In this document: positions 1 to 7,825 of the stretch, piece by piece
Numbering within the stretch: position 1 is the first letter of the stretch
Layout: every line of letters begins with the position of its first letter
Origin: Hyphomonas sediminis
GTDB taxonomy: Bacteria; Pseudomonadota; Alphaproteobacteria; Caulobacterales; Hyphomonadaceae
Length of the DNA: 64,000 nt
Reading direction: 5' to 3'
Assembly (NCBI RefSeq): GCF_019679475.1
Contig: NZ_JAIEZP010000001.1
Coordinates: 1 to 64,000, forward strand
Made by a program: the position numbers and the translations under genes
The notes under the pieces: model-generated
Seen by the model: only the letters and a program-made list of their open reading frames with translations
Told to the model about the DNA's origin: nothing
Databases searched by the model: none

Positions 1-50
1 GCCCCCCGTTTCGCCAGCGCTCAACGCCTCCCCTGACGCGCGGGGGAGGA
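1..50 (-). repeat. Degenerate copy of GC-rich dispersed hairpin repeat
   Basis: The segment reads like an imperfect, reverse-oriented copy of the better-preserved element at 86-129. It starts with a run of C (gcccccc) and ends with an imperfect inverted pair, cctcccc at 27-33 and gggggagg at 42-49. The window edge may cut it. Similar CTCCCCCGC-type hairpin repeats are common between genes in alphaproteobacteria; that they share an origin with this one is my inference. Confidence 0.5.
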
Positions 51-85
51 TAAACGCGCTCCGCGTCAGCGAAGTGCAACCCGAT

Positions 86-129
86 CCTCCCCCGCCCGCG
101 GGGGAGGTGCCCGAAGGGCGGAGGGGGGG
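86..129 (+). repeat. GC-rich dispersed hairpin repeat upstream of ttcA
   Basis: A perfect inverted repeat has 10-bp arms, cctcccccgc at 86-95 and gcgggggagg at 98-107, with a 2-nt loop. It is followed by tgcccgaagggcgg and a G-run, the tail typical of a dispersed intergenic repeat family in many alphaproteobacterial genomes. The G-rich tail (ggagg at 120-124) lies 13 nt before the ATG at 138, so it may serve as or mimic the ribosome binding site of ttcA. Confidence 0.65.
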
Positions 130-137
130 CTTCACGG

Positions 138-1088
138 ATGACCGAACGAGAAACCGCCCGCCCCTTGCCGCCCCGCCTCCCACATGGCACAGCGATTTTC
201 ATGGCCGACACCTCTCTTTCCCCCGTCCTGCCGATGTTTGCGGAGACACCCTCCAGCGTCAGCTTCAAGAAGCTGCGCAAGCGGCTCGTGCGCGGCGCGC
301 TCGAAGTCATTGAAACTTATGGCCTTGTTGACCGCCGGGCGATCGAGACGGGCGAAAAGCCCCGGCCCAAATGGCTGGTCTGCCTGTCGGGCGGCAAGGA
401 TTCCTACGGCCTGCTTGCCGTGCTGATGGACCTGCAATGGCAGGGCGCCCTGCCGGTCGACCTGATCGCCTGCAATCTCGACCAGGGCCAGCCCGGCTTT
501 CCCAAACACATCCTGCCCGACTGGCTGACGAAAAATGGTGTGCCCCACAAGATCATCACCGAAGACACCTACTCCATCGTGACGGAGAAAGTGCCCGAGG
601 GCCGCACCTATTGCTCCATGTGCTCGCGCCTGCGCCGGGGCATCCTTTACCGCGTCGCGCGGGAAGAAGGCTGCGAAGCCATCGTCCTCGGCCATCACCG
701 GGATGACGCGCTCGCCACCTTCATGATGAACCTCATCCATGGCGGTCGCCTCGCGGCAATGCCGGCCAAGCTGCTCAATGATGAAGGCGATGTCCAGGTC
801 TTCCGCCCACTGATTACGGCGGCAGAGGCCGATCTCGCCAAGTTTGCCGAGGCGATGGAATTTCCCATCATCCCCTGCAATCTCTGCGGCAGCCAGGACG
901 GGCTCCAGCGCGTGGCGATGAACCGCCTGCTGAATGAGTGGGAACAGAAGAAACCCGGCACAAGGCAGGTCATGGCCCGGGCGCTCGCCAATGTGCGCCC
1001 GAGCCATCTGCATGATCCCCGCGTCTTCGACTTTGCCGGCCTCACGCTCGGCGGTCAGGGCGAAGACGACCCCAACGTCCCGTTCTGA
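138..1088 (+). CDS. ttcA: tRNA 2-thiocytidine(32) synthetase TtcA
   Basis: This PP-loop ATPase adenylates C32 of certain tRNAs and replaces its oxygen with sulfur, using a [4Fe-4S] cluster in the cytoplasm. The PP-loop SGGKDS lies at residues 84-89. Two CxxC pairs follow, YCSMC (C159, C162) and CNLCG (C247, C250), as in the TtcA family, which separates it from TilS and MnmA. Length (316 aa) is typical. I took the ATG at 138 because a G-rich Shine-Dalgarno-like stretch from the repeat precedes it; ATG 201 (MADTSLSP) is a credible shorter start with no obvious ribosome site. It is convergent with the next gene, 1 nt apart. Confidence 0.93.
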   Translation: MTERETARPLPPRLPHGTAIFMADTSLSPVLPMFAETPSSVSFKKLRKRLVRGALEVIETYGLVDRRAIETGEKPRPKWLVCLSGGKDSYGLLAVLMDLQWQGALPVDLIACNLDQGQPGFPKHILPDWLTKNGVPHKIITEDTYSIVTEKVPEGRTYCSMCSRLRRGILYRVAREEGCEAIVLGHHRDDALATFMMNLIHGGRLAAMPAKLLNDEGDVQVFRPLITAAEADLAKFAEAMEFPIIPCNLCGSQDGLQRVAMNRLLNEWEQKKPGTRQVMARALANVRPSHLHDPRVFDFAGLTLGGQGEDDPNVPF

Positions 1089-1089
1089 C

Positions 1090-2379
1090 TCAGGCTTTTT
1101 CCATCGCCGGCGGCCAGGCAATGCCTGTCTCCGGGCGGTGGGCCGGATAGTCGGGCGCGTCGCGGTATTTCTTCAGCTCATTGCGGGCAATCGCGCGCAG
1201 GTGAACTTCATCCGGCCCGTCTGCCAGGCGCAATGTGCGAATGCCCGCATAAAGCTCCGCCAGCCCGAAATCATCGGTCACCCCGGCACCACCATGGGCC
1301 TGGATGGCGTCATCGATCACCTTCAGCGCCACACGCGGCGCAGCCACCTTGATCATGGCAATCTCATTGGCGGCGCCCTTGTTGCCAACCGTATCCATCA
1401 TATACGCGGCTTTGAGTGTCAGCAGGCGCGCCATCTCGATGTCCAGCCGCGCTTCACCAATCCTCTGTTCCCAGATGGACTGCTGGTAAAGCGCCTTGCC
1501 AAAAGCCGCCCGCGTCAGCACGCGCCGCGCCAGTTTCTCCAGCGCCACTTCGGCCGCGCCGATCGTGCGCATGCAGTGGTGGATCCGCCCCGGCCCAAGG
1601 CGCCCTTGTGCAATCTCGAAGCCGCGCCCTTCCCCGAGGATGAGGTTGGCAACCGGAACACGCACATTCTCCAGCAACACTTCAGCATGGCCATGCGGGC
1701 TGTCGTCATATCCGAATACCGGAAGCATACGAACAATCTTCACGCCGGGCGTGTCCATCGGCACAAGGATCTGACTCTGCTGGCGGTGGCGCTCTGCATC
1801 CGGGTCCGTCTTTCCCATCACAATCGCCACCTTGCAGCGCGGATCGCCCACACCCGAAGACCACCATTTGCGGCCATTGATGACATACTCATCGCCTTCG
1901 CGGATAATCGATGTCTCGATATTGGTTGCATCCGAAGACGCCACCAGCGGCTCGGTCATCAGGAAGGCCGAACGGATTTCCCCGCGCAGAAGCGGGCCCA
2001 ACCAGCGCTCCTTCTGGAAGGGCGAACCATACCGGTGCAGCACTTCCATATTGCCTGTGTCGGGCGCCGAGCAGTTGAACACTTCAGAGCCGAAGGAAAC
2101 CCGGCCCATGATCTCTGAAAGCGGCGCGTATTCGGCGTTGGTCAGTCCCGCGCCGCGGAACATGCCTTCGTCATGCGCTTCGCTCGGCGGCAGGAAAAGG
2201 TTCCACAAGCCTTCGGCTTTCGCCAGCTCCTTCAAGCGTTCCAGTACCGGATTGATGCCCCACCGGTCCTTCTCATGATGCGCTTTATAGGCCTCGACCG
2301 CCGGATGGACGTGCTGATCCATAAAGGTGGTAACGCGGTCAATGTATTCCTTCGTCTTCGGACTGTACTCGAACTGCAT
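1090..2379 (-). CDS. Acyl-CoA dehydrogenase (ACAD10/11-like)
   Basis: This FAD-dependent enzyme oxidises an acyl-CoA to the trans-2-enoyl-CoA, the first step of beta-oxidation. At 429 aa it covers the usual N-terminal helical, central beta and C-terminal helical domains. Visible family motifs are [21 protein letters not shown] (flavin and substrate region), [16 protein letters not shown] and LADGPDEVH; the last sits where other dehydrogenases carry the YEGTxEIQ-type active-site segment. Start ATG 2379 has a GGAGAGAGAAG ribosome site directly upstream. It resembles the gene at 4579-5880 in nearly every motif. Substrate chain length cannot be read from sequence. Confidence 0.9.
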   Translation of the reverse strand: MQFEYSPKTKEYIDRVTTFMDQHVHPAVEAYKAHHEKDRWGINPVLERLKELAKAEGLWNLFLPPSEAHDEGMFRGAGLTNAEYAPLSEIMGRVSFGSEVFNCSAPDTGNMEVLHRYGSPFQKERWLGPLLRGEIRSAFLMTEPLVASSDATNIETSIIREGDEYVINGRKWWSSGVGDPRCKVAIVMGKTDPDAERHRQQSQILVPMDTPGVKIVRMLPVFGYDDSPHGHAEVLLENVRVPVANLILGEGRGFEIAQGRLGPGRIHHCMRTIGAAEVALEKLARRVLTRAAFGKALYQQSIWEQRIGEARLDIEMARLLTLKAAYMMDTVGNKGAANEIAMIKVAAPRVALKVIDDAIQAHGGAGVTDDFGLAELYAGIRTLRLADGPDEVHLRAIARNELKKYRDAPDYPAHRPETGIAWPPAMEKA

Positions 2380-2412
2380 CTTCTCTCTCCGCTCTATATC
2401 TGGCGGAAATCC

Positions 2413-2427
2413 TGCGCCTCTGGCGCA
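2413..2427 (-). terminator. Short hairpin between MATE gene and acyl-CoA dehydrogenase
   Basis: tgcgcc (2413-2418) and ggcgca (2422-2427) form a perfect 6-bp stem with a 3-nt loop, about 29 nt beyond the MATE stop codon on the minus strand. No T-run follows, so it is at best a weak terminator or a pause or processing site between the two same-strand genes. Confidence 0.3.
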
Positions 2428-2455
2428 TGACGCGGAATACGGAGGATTGCGGAGT

Positions 2456-3751
2456 TCAGGCGAACCATCGCATCAATCTGGGCCAGTAGATCGCAAGCGA
2501 CCCGGCCCTATAGACATAGCCCAGCACAAACGCGGCCCAGACGCCGGTATTGCCCCAGTGTTGCGTCAGCAGAATGTCCGTCACCAGGTAAGCCGCCATC
2601 GCCATAAGTCCGGCATTCCGGACGGCTGCGCCCTGCGTCGTGCCGAGGAACAAGCCATCCAGCTGCCAGGCGGCCACACCGATCAGAGGAACAGCTGCGC
2701 ACCAGGGCAAATAGGCAAGCGCCGCGTCCCGCGCCACAGGATCAAGAATGAACCGGGAGATGATCACCCCGCCGCCTAGCCAGAATAGCAGCGAGAATGC
2801 GAGTCCGCAGGCAATGGAAATCTCACTCGTCACACGCATGGCTCGCAACAGCCTCGCCCGGTCCCGCGCTCCGAAGGCTGCGCCAGCTTCCTTCTCAGCC
2901 ACGAAAGCAAATGCATCCAGTACGAATGCCGAAACAGCAATGAACTGCAGAAGCACCTGATTGCCCGCAAGATTGGCCGTTCCCTGCCGGGCGCCCGATC
3001 CAACAAACCACGCGAAAATAAAGAGCAGCGCCAGCGTCCGGATCATGATGTCCCGGTTTGCGCTGAAGAGGGCGACCAGCTTTGCCCGGTCAAACAGGTT
3101 TGCAACAGGCCGCAATGCGCCCCGAACAAGAAGCAGGCCAAATCCCAGCGCGACCCATTCGGCAATCGCAGTTCCCGCCCCTATCCCAGCCGGCCCCATG
3201 TCGAACGCCGCGACGAAGAGGTAATCTAGGCCGCCATTGAGGGCATTCATCACAATCTGTACCGCCAGCAGGGCGCGTGTCCGCCCCGTCCCGATCAGCC
3301 AGCCGGTGACCGCGTATCCCATCAACGCCGCTGGCGCCCCCCAAATGCGGCCCCAGAAATACTCCGCCGCGCCAGCTTCCACGGCGCTTTCGGCATGGAA
3401 CAGGCCAAGCGCAAAGCGGGAGAGAAGTGGAAAGCTGAGCAGGATGAGTGCCCCCAGCCCGCCACCGAGCAGCAAAGCCCGCAACAGGATTGCCTTCGTC
3501 TCTTCTGCGTCGTTTGCCCCGTCCGCTTGCGCCGTGAGGCCGGTTGTCGCCATACGGAGGAAGCCAAAGCCCCAATAGATGAAGCTGAACACCACGGCAG
3601 CCAAGCCAACCGCCGCCAGATCCACCGCAGACCCGAAACGCCCCATCACGGCGGTGTCAACGATGCCGGTTGTCGCCGTCGCCACCTGAGCCAGCATGAT
3701 CGGCCAGGCAAGCGCAAGAGCGCGGGAGTGTGTAAGCTGCGACGGAGTCAT
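2456..3751 (-). CDS. MATE family efflux transporter (DinF-like)
   Basis: A 431-aa inner-membrane protein with about 12 hydrophobic helices. The N-terminus ([14 protein letters not shown], then [12 protein letters not shown]) is the characteristic first-helix region of MATE exporters, most like the DinF branch. Such transporters expel organic cations or drugs in exchange for Na+ or H+. Start ATG 3751 is close to the first helix. It lies between a periplasmic-protein gene and an acyl-CoA dehydrogenase on the same strand, with 41-nt and 76-nt gaps, so co-transcription is possible. Substrate unknown. Confidence 0.88.
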   Translation of the reverse strand: MTPSQLTHSRALALAWPIMLAQVATATTGIVDTAVMGRFGSAVDLAAVGLAAVVFSFIYWGFGFLRMATTGLTAQADGANDAEETKAILLRALLLGGGLGALILLSFPLLSRFALGLFHAESAVEAGAAEYFWGRIWGAPAALMGYAVTGWLIGTGRTRALLAVQIVMNALNGGLDYLFVAAFDMGPAGIGAGTAIAEWVALGFGLLLVRGALRPVANLFDRAKLVALFSANRDIMIRTLALLFIFAWFVGSGARQGTANLAGNQVLLQFIAVSAFVLDAFAFVAEKEAGAAFGARDRARLLRAMRVTSEISIACGLAFSLLFWLGGGVIISRFILDPVARDAALAYLPWCAAVPLIGVAAWQLDGLFLGTTQGAAVRNAGLMAMAAYLVTDILLTQHWGNTGVWAAFVLGYVYRAGSLAIYWPRLMRWFA

Positions 3752-3792
3752 GACCGGCGGGGCTTAGCCGGTTTACCCCGGCCGGGAAACGC

Positions 3793-4509
3793 TCAATCGC
3801 TGCCTGCTTCCAGCGTCAGCGTGTAAGGAATGAATATCTCCAGCTCCAGAGGACCAGAGGGTTGGGTCACGATCCGGCTCTCCAGCCCCGTCAGCACGAC
3901 CTTGGTTCCGGTCAGGCCACCAAACTTTCCACGCCAGTTCGACACTTCGGTCGCAATGTCGGTCATCAGGTCTGCCCGGTGCTTGGCTACATCTCGGGCG
4001 CCGATGAACTGCTCATCGCCCATGTAGGCTTCCGCTCGCCCCGTGATCTCGACAGAATCCACAAACGCTTCAGCACGCTTCATCAGAGCTTCGAAGGACT
4101 CGTCCTTCCGTGTGTCGATGTTGAGGGTGAGAGTGAAGCGCCCGGTTCCGGAATAATCTGCCGAGTAGACATCTCCGAACAGAACCGTATCGATATCTGC
4201 TGTCGACTCTCCAACTGTGCCGCCGGAGAGGCTGAAGCCGTCCGTTTTTGCAGCTCTGGCCTTCAACCGGTTGAACATCGTCTCCAGCTCCTTGCGCCGC
4301 TCGCCGGTGTCCCGCGTGGCGCTCTGGTAGCTAACCGAAACAAGGACAAAGTCAGCCGGGATCTGCCTGTAAACAGCCGGCGCCGCGCGCATGTCATCCG
4401 TATCAATACGGTTTGCAGTGACAATAATGCGCTCCATATCCTGAGCAGCCGTAGGCAGGGCAAAGATCGCAGCAAGAGCTGCCGCCGCAAATCCAAACCT
4501 CAGATGCAT
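3793..4509 (-). CDS. Periplasmic protein of unknown function (SIMPL-like at most)
   Basis: A 238-aa protein with a clear signal peptide (hydrophobic residues about 5-20, likely cut after LPTAAQ). The mature part starts with a VTANR strand and continues as an alpha/beta protein without recognised catalytic residues; I see no Cys-rich motif or lipobox. Alternating strand and helix, with a long helix around GERRKELETMFNRLKARA, loosely recalls SIMPL/DUF541 periplasmic proteins, but I cannot confirm this. The ATG (4509) is reached through the terminator hairpin 4511-4540, whose 3' arm carries the only Shine-Dalgarno-like sequence, so expression may depend on hairpin opening. Confidence 0.75.
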   Translation of the reverse strand: MHLRFGFAAAALAAIFALPTAAQDMERIIVTANRIDTDDMRAAPAVYRQIPADFVLVSVSYQSATRDTGERRKELETMFNRLKARAAKTDGFSLSGGTVGESTADIDTVLFGDVYSADYSGTGRFTLTLNIDTRKDESFEALMKRAEAFVDSVEITGRAEAYMGDEQFIGARDVAKHRADLMTDIATEVSNWRGKFGGLTGTKVVLTGLESRIVTQPSGPLELEIFIPYTLTLEAGSD

Positions 4510-4510
4510 G

Positions 4511-4540
4511 AAAAAACCCTCCCTGTTCTGACAGGGAGGG
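4511..4540 (-). terminator. Intrinsic terminator of acyl-CoA dehydrogenase gene; its 3' arm holds the next gene's Shine-Dalgarno
   Basis: On the minus strand a perfect 10-bp stem (plus-strand 4517-4526 paired with 4531-4540) with a 4-nt loop is followed directly by six U (plus-strand A at 4511-4516). This is a textbook rho-independent terminator, 38 nt after the stop of the 4579-5880 gene. The 3' arm ends in GGGAGGG, which lies 7 nt before the ATG at 4509 and is the only ribosome-site candidate for that gene. Confidence 0.88.
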
Positions 4541-4578
4541 TCTGCTTCTTCCTTCAGGCTGTCAATCCAGCCGGGAGC

Positions 4579-5880
4579 TTACTTCCGCCAGATAGCGGCC
4601 AGCGCCGGGTCTTCCACGCCGCCTTCATATTTGCGCAGCTCATGGCGACCAACCACCATGTGGTGCACTTCATCCGGGCCGTCGGCCAGGCGCAGCGTGC
4701 GCTGGCTGGCATACATGCGGGCCAGCGGCGTCCATTGCGACACGCCGGTCGCGCCGTGGATCTGGATCGCGTCGTCAATGATCTTGCACACGCGCTCGGG
4801 CACCATGGCCTTGACCATGGAAATCCACACGCGGGCTTCCTTGTTGCCCAGAACATCCATCGCCTTGGCAGCTTTCAGCACCATCATGCGCATGGCTTCA
4901 ATCTCGATGCGCGCGCGGCTGATCACTTCGGTATTGCCGCCGAGCTTGGCGAGCTGCTTGCCGAAGGCTTCACGCGACAGGCCACGGATGCACATCAGGT
5001 CGAGCGCCTTTTCCGCCGAGCCGATGGAGCGCATGCAGTGGTGGATACGGCCGGGGCCAAGGCGCAGCTGCGAAATCTCGAAGCCGCGGCCTTCGCCGAG
5101 CAGCATATTTTCCTTCGGAACACGGACATTCTCGAAGCGCAGGTGCATGTGGCCGTGGGGCGCATCGGGATCGCCGAACACATGCATCGGCCCCATGATC
5201 GTCACGCCCGGATGGGGCAGCGGCACCAGGATCTGAGACTGCTGGCGGTTCACATCCGGCCCGTCATTGGTCTTCACCATGGTGATCATGATCTTGCAGC
5301 GCGGGTCGCCGGCGCCGGAGATGTAATACTTGTCGCCGTTGAGCACCCACTCATCGCCTTCCAGGACAGCGCTCATGGAGACGTTCTTTGCATCCGAAGA
5401 CGCCATGCCCGGCTCTGTCATTGCGAAGGCGGAGCGGATCTTGCCTTCGAGCAGCGGCTTCAACCACTGTTCCTTCTGGGCCGGCGTTCCGACGCGCTCG
5501 AGCACTTCCATGTTGCCGGTGTCGGGCGCCGAGCAGTTCATGCTCTCCGAAGCGAGCGAGTTCTTGCCGAGTTCGGCGGCAATGTAGGCGTAGTCGAGGT
5601 TCGACAGGCCTTCGCCGGTTTCAGCGTCCGGCAGGAAGAAGTTCCAGAGGCCCTGCTTCTTGGCTTCGTCCTTGGCTTTCTCCAGGCATTCCAGCTGGCC
5701 GGGCGCATAGGACCAGATGTCCTTGTTGCCTTCTCCGAGGCGATAGAACTCCTCGCTCATCGGCTGCACGGTTTCGGCAATGAAGCGCTTCACATGCTCG
5801 TAAAGCGGGCGGGCCGCGTCTGACATGCGCAGATCGTTCAGCTCTTCATAGGCATCAGGCGTTTGTTGTGTGTCAGCCAT
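4579..5880 (-). CDS. Acyl-CoA dehydrogenase (ACAD10/11-like), second copy
   Basis: A flavin-dependent acyl-CoA dehydrogenase of 433 aa for fatty-acyl-CoA oxidation. Motifs are [45 protein letters not shown] and [10 protein letters not shown], matching the gene at 1090-2379. The frame runs open much further upstream (to 6138), but the start MADTQQTPDAYEEL at 5880 is preceded by an AGAGAGGAAA ribosome site and matches family length. It is divergent from the TSUP gene across 130 bp and ends in a strong intrinsic terminator (4511-4540). Confidence 0.92.
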   Translation of the reverse strand: MADTQQTPDAYEELNDLRMSDAARPLYEHVKRFIAETVQPMSEEFYRLGEGNKDIWSYAPGQLECLEKAKDEAKKQGLWNFFLPDAETGEGLSNLDYAYIAAELGKNSLASESMNCSAPDTGNMEVLERVGTPAQKEQWLKPLLEGKIRSAFAMTEPGMASSDAKNVSMSAVLEGDEWVLNGDKYYISGAGDPRCKIMITMVKTNDGPDVNRQQSQILVPLPHPGVTIMGPMHVFGDPDAPHGHMHLRFENVRVPKENMLLGEGRGFEISQLRLGPGRIHHCMRSIGSAEKALDLMCIRGLSREAFGKQLAKLGGNTEVISRARIEIEAMRMMVLKAAKAMDVLGNKEARVWISMVKAMVPERVCKIIDDAIQIHGATGVSQWTPLARMYASQRTLRLADGPDEVHHMVVGRHELRKYEGGVEDPALAAIWRK

Positions 5881-6010
5881 GGCTCTGTTTCCTCTCTGGA
5901 TGGGCTTGGTTCTGTAATTTCCCTGAAGGCAGGGTAACTGAGATGGGGGCCAGCGCGCAAACGCTTTCACCCCCTCGTGACGCGCGGGAAAATGCGATAA
6001 GGCGCGAGAT

Positions 6011-6757
6011 ATGAGCCCGTTTATCGCCTTTGCGCTGCTGGTGACCGTCCTGATCACCTCGTTCATTTCCGGCATTTTCGGTATGGCCGGCGGACTGATC
6101 CTGATGGCCGCGCTGACGGCGCTGTTGCCAGTGGCCACTGCAATGGTCGTACACGGCGCTGTTCAGATGGTCTCCAATGGATACCGGGCAATCCTCTGGC
6201 GGAAATATGTCGACTGGAAGATCTTCCGCCGCTACGCGATGGGTTCGGTCGCCGCGATCCTGCTGCTGTTTGCAGTCTCCTGGCGCCCGGAGGCAACTGC
6301 GGTCTACCTGTTGCTGGCAGTTGCCGCTTTCACCGTCTGGATCCCCAAGAACTGGATCGACATTGACGTTCAGCGGCGCGGCCAGGCGGAAACCGCCGGC
6401 TTCCTCCTGCAGATGATGAACACGCTGGCCGGTGTCACCGGCCCGCTGCTCGATATCTTCTTCGCCCGAACGGTGATGGACCGCCGCGCCGTGGTCGCTA
6501 CCAAGGCCGTCACTCAGGTCTTTGCCCACCTCGTGAAGGTTGCCTTCTGGGGCTCGGCCCTTTGGTCGGCGGAAACGCTGAACTCCCTGCCGCCAGCCTG
6601 GTTCTTTATCGCTGCGGTTCCGCTCTCCATGCTCGGCACAACGCTGGGCGGTAAACTGCTGGAGAAGATGACGGATATCGACTTTCGTCGCTGGATGCGC
6701 CTGCTGGTCACCGCTGTCGGCGTCTTCATGCTGTCCCGCGCCGCAGGCTGGCTCTAG
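6011..6757 (+). CDS. TSUP (TauE/SafE) family membrane permease
   Basis: A 248-aa membrane protein with about 7-8 hydrophobic helices. The first helix has SGIFGMAGGLILM, the glycine-rich repeat motif of sulfite exporter TauE/SafE-type permeases; the C-terminal half repeats the pattern around PLSMLGTTLGG. Family members export organosulfur or sulfite compounds or act as anion permeases; the substrate here is unknown. Start ATG 6011 follows an AAGGCGCGAG stretch. It is divergent from an acyl-CoA dehydrogenase and 171 bp upstream of a LysR gene on the same strand. Confidence 0.85.
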   Translation: MSPFIAFALLVTVLITSFISGIFGMAGGLILMAALTALLPVATAMVVHGAVQMVSNGYRAILWRKYVDWKIFRRYAMGSVAAILLLFAVSWRPEATAVYLLLAVAAFTVWIPKNWIDIDVQRRGQAETAGFLLQMMNTLAGVTGPLLDIFFARTVMDRRAVVATKAVTQVFAHLVKVAFWGSALWSAETLNSLPPAWFFIAAVPLSMLGTTLGGKLLEKMTDIDFRRWMRLLVTAVGVFMLSRAAGWL

Positions 6758-6878
6758 GCCAGCAAGGGCAGCGCCTTCAGGCAGGAAGCCGAGGCGAGCA
6801 GGCGAAGACATCCACATCACAAAGCCGACATAACGCCGGGTAACACTATTCGGCTACTTTATTTTGTGAAACAAATTC

Positions 6879-6893
6879 ATCACCCATAGTGAT
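6879..6893. promoter_or_regulatory. LysR-type binding site (T-N11-A dyad)
   Basis: ATCAC (6879-6883), 5-nt spacer, GTGAT (6889-6893) is a perfect interrupted dyad with the T-N11-A arrangement (T6880, A6892) expected for LysR-type regulators. It lies 36 bp before the LysR start codon, a typical place for autoregulation. Function is inferred. Confidence 0.55.
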
Positions 6894-6928
6894 AGTCTGA
6901 AAACCCTGTTCCTCCCCGGGGCCTTGCC

Positions 6929-7825
6929 ATGAATCTGAGAGCGCTTGATCTCAACCTCCTGCCGGTGCTGGAGGCAATCTATGCCGAACGCAGCCTGACG
7001 CGAGCGAGCGAGGTGCTGCACATCACGCAGCCAGCCGTCAGCAATGCGCTGTCGCGCCTGCGCGCGCATTTCGAAGACCCGCTCTTCGTCCGCGAAGGCC
7101 GGGGCGTGAAGCCAACCGCGATGACTGAAGCGCTGATGCCTGCTGTGCGTGAGGCATTGGACAAGCTGCGCACCGGGCTGGAGCCGCGCTCCGTATTCGA
7201 ACCGTCACGATCCACGCGCGTGTTCAACATTTCCTGCCGGGATGCGAGCGCGCATATCCTGGCTCCGCCGCTTGCGCAGAAGCTGGAAGCCCAGGCGCCA
7301 GGCATCCGCATCGCCTGGAGCCAGATACACAGGTCAGCTGTGTCGAGCGAGCTGGCGTCCGGTCGGCTGGATCTGGCGATCGACATTCACGATCTGCGCG
7401 GCCCGGAACTTGAACGCACGCTTCTCTCATCTACCGATTATGCCTGCATGCTGGCCAAGGATCATCCGTTAGCGGATAAACCCCTGACGTTGGATTCGTT
7501 TTTCGGACTTCGCCATATTGCCGTTTCCAGCCGCCGGGAAGGACGCTGCCTCATTGAGGAAATGGCGCGATCCAGGGGCTACCGGATCACGCCCGTTCAC
7601 CGCCTGCCCCATTATATGCCTGCCATTGAAGTCGTTCGCGGCACGAGGCTGGCGCTGGTGGCGCCGCAGCCGGTAGCAGCGTCAGCCGGTCTTGCCGTGT
7701 TGAAACTGCCGTTCGAGTTCATTTCTCCCGGCTCGGTACTCTATTGGCACAGGGAATACGCTCAGGACCCGGCGCTGATGTGGCTGCGCAGCATCATTAC
7801 CAATCTGTCGAAGACGCCTCACTAA
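6929..7825 (+). CDS. LysR family transcriptional regulator
   Basis: A 298-aa regulator with the N-terminal winged helix-turn-helix at residues 1-65 (LDLNLLPVLEAIYAERSLTRA, then ITQPAVSNALSRLR and FVREGRG), followed by a periplasmic-binding-type effector domain. The opening MNLRALDLNLLP resembles the NodD/SyrM/LeuO branch. A T-N11-A dyad at 6879-6893 probably serves autoregulation. The target is unclear: the TSUP gene is upstream on the same strand and the Kef antiporter convergent downstream, with 3' ends overlapping by a few bases. Effector unknown. Confidence 0.92.
   Translation: MNLRALDLNLLPVLEAIYAERSLTRASEVLHITQPAVSNALSRLRAHFEDPLFVREGRGVKPTAMTEALMPAVREALDKLRTGLEPRSVFEPSRSTRVFNISCRDASAHILAPPLAQKLEAQAPGIRIAWSQIHRSAVSSELASGRLDLAIDIHDLRGPELERTLLSSTDYACMLAKDHPLADKPLTLDSFFGLRHIAVSSRREGRCLIEEMARSRGYRITPVHRLPHYMPAIEVVRGTRLALVAPQPVAASAGLAVLKLPFEFISPGSVLYWHREYAQDPALMWLRSIITNLSKTPH

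Noticed and set aside
3862-5823. A very long open frame on the plus strand (about 650 codons)
   Set aside because: It is antisense to the acyl-CoA dehydrogenase and periplasmic genes, whose protein motifs are unmistakable; long antisense frames are expected at this GC content.
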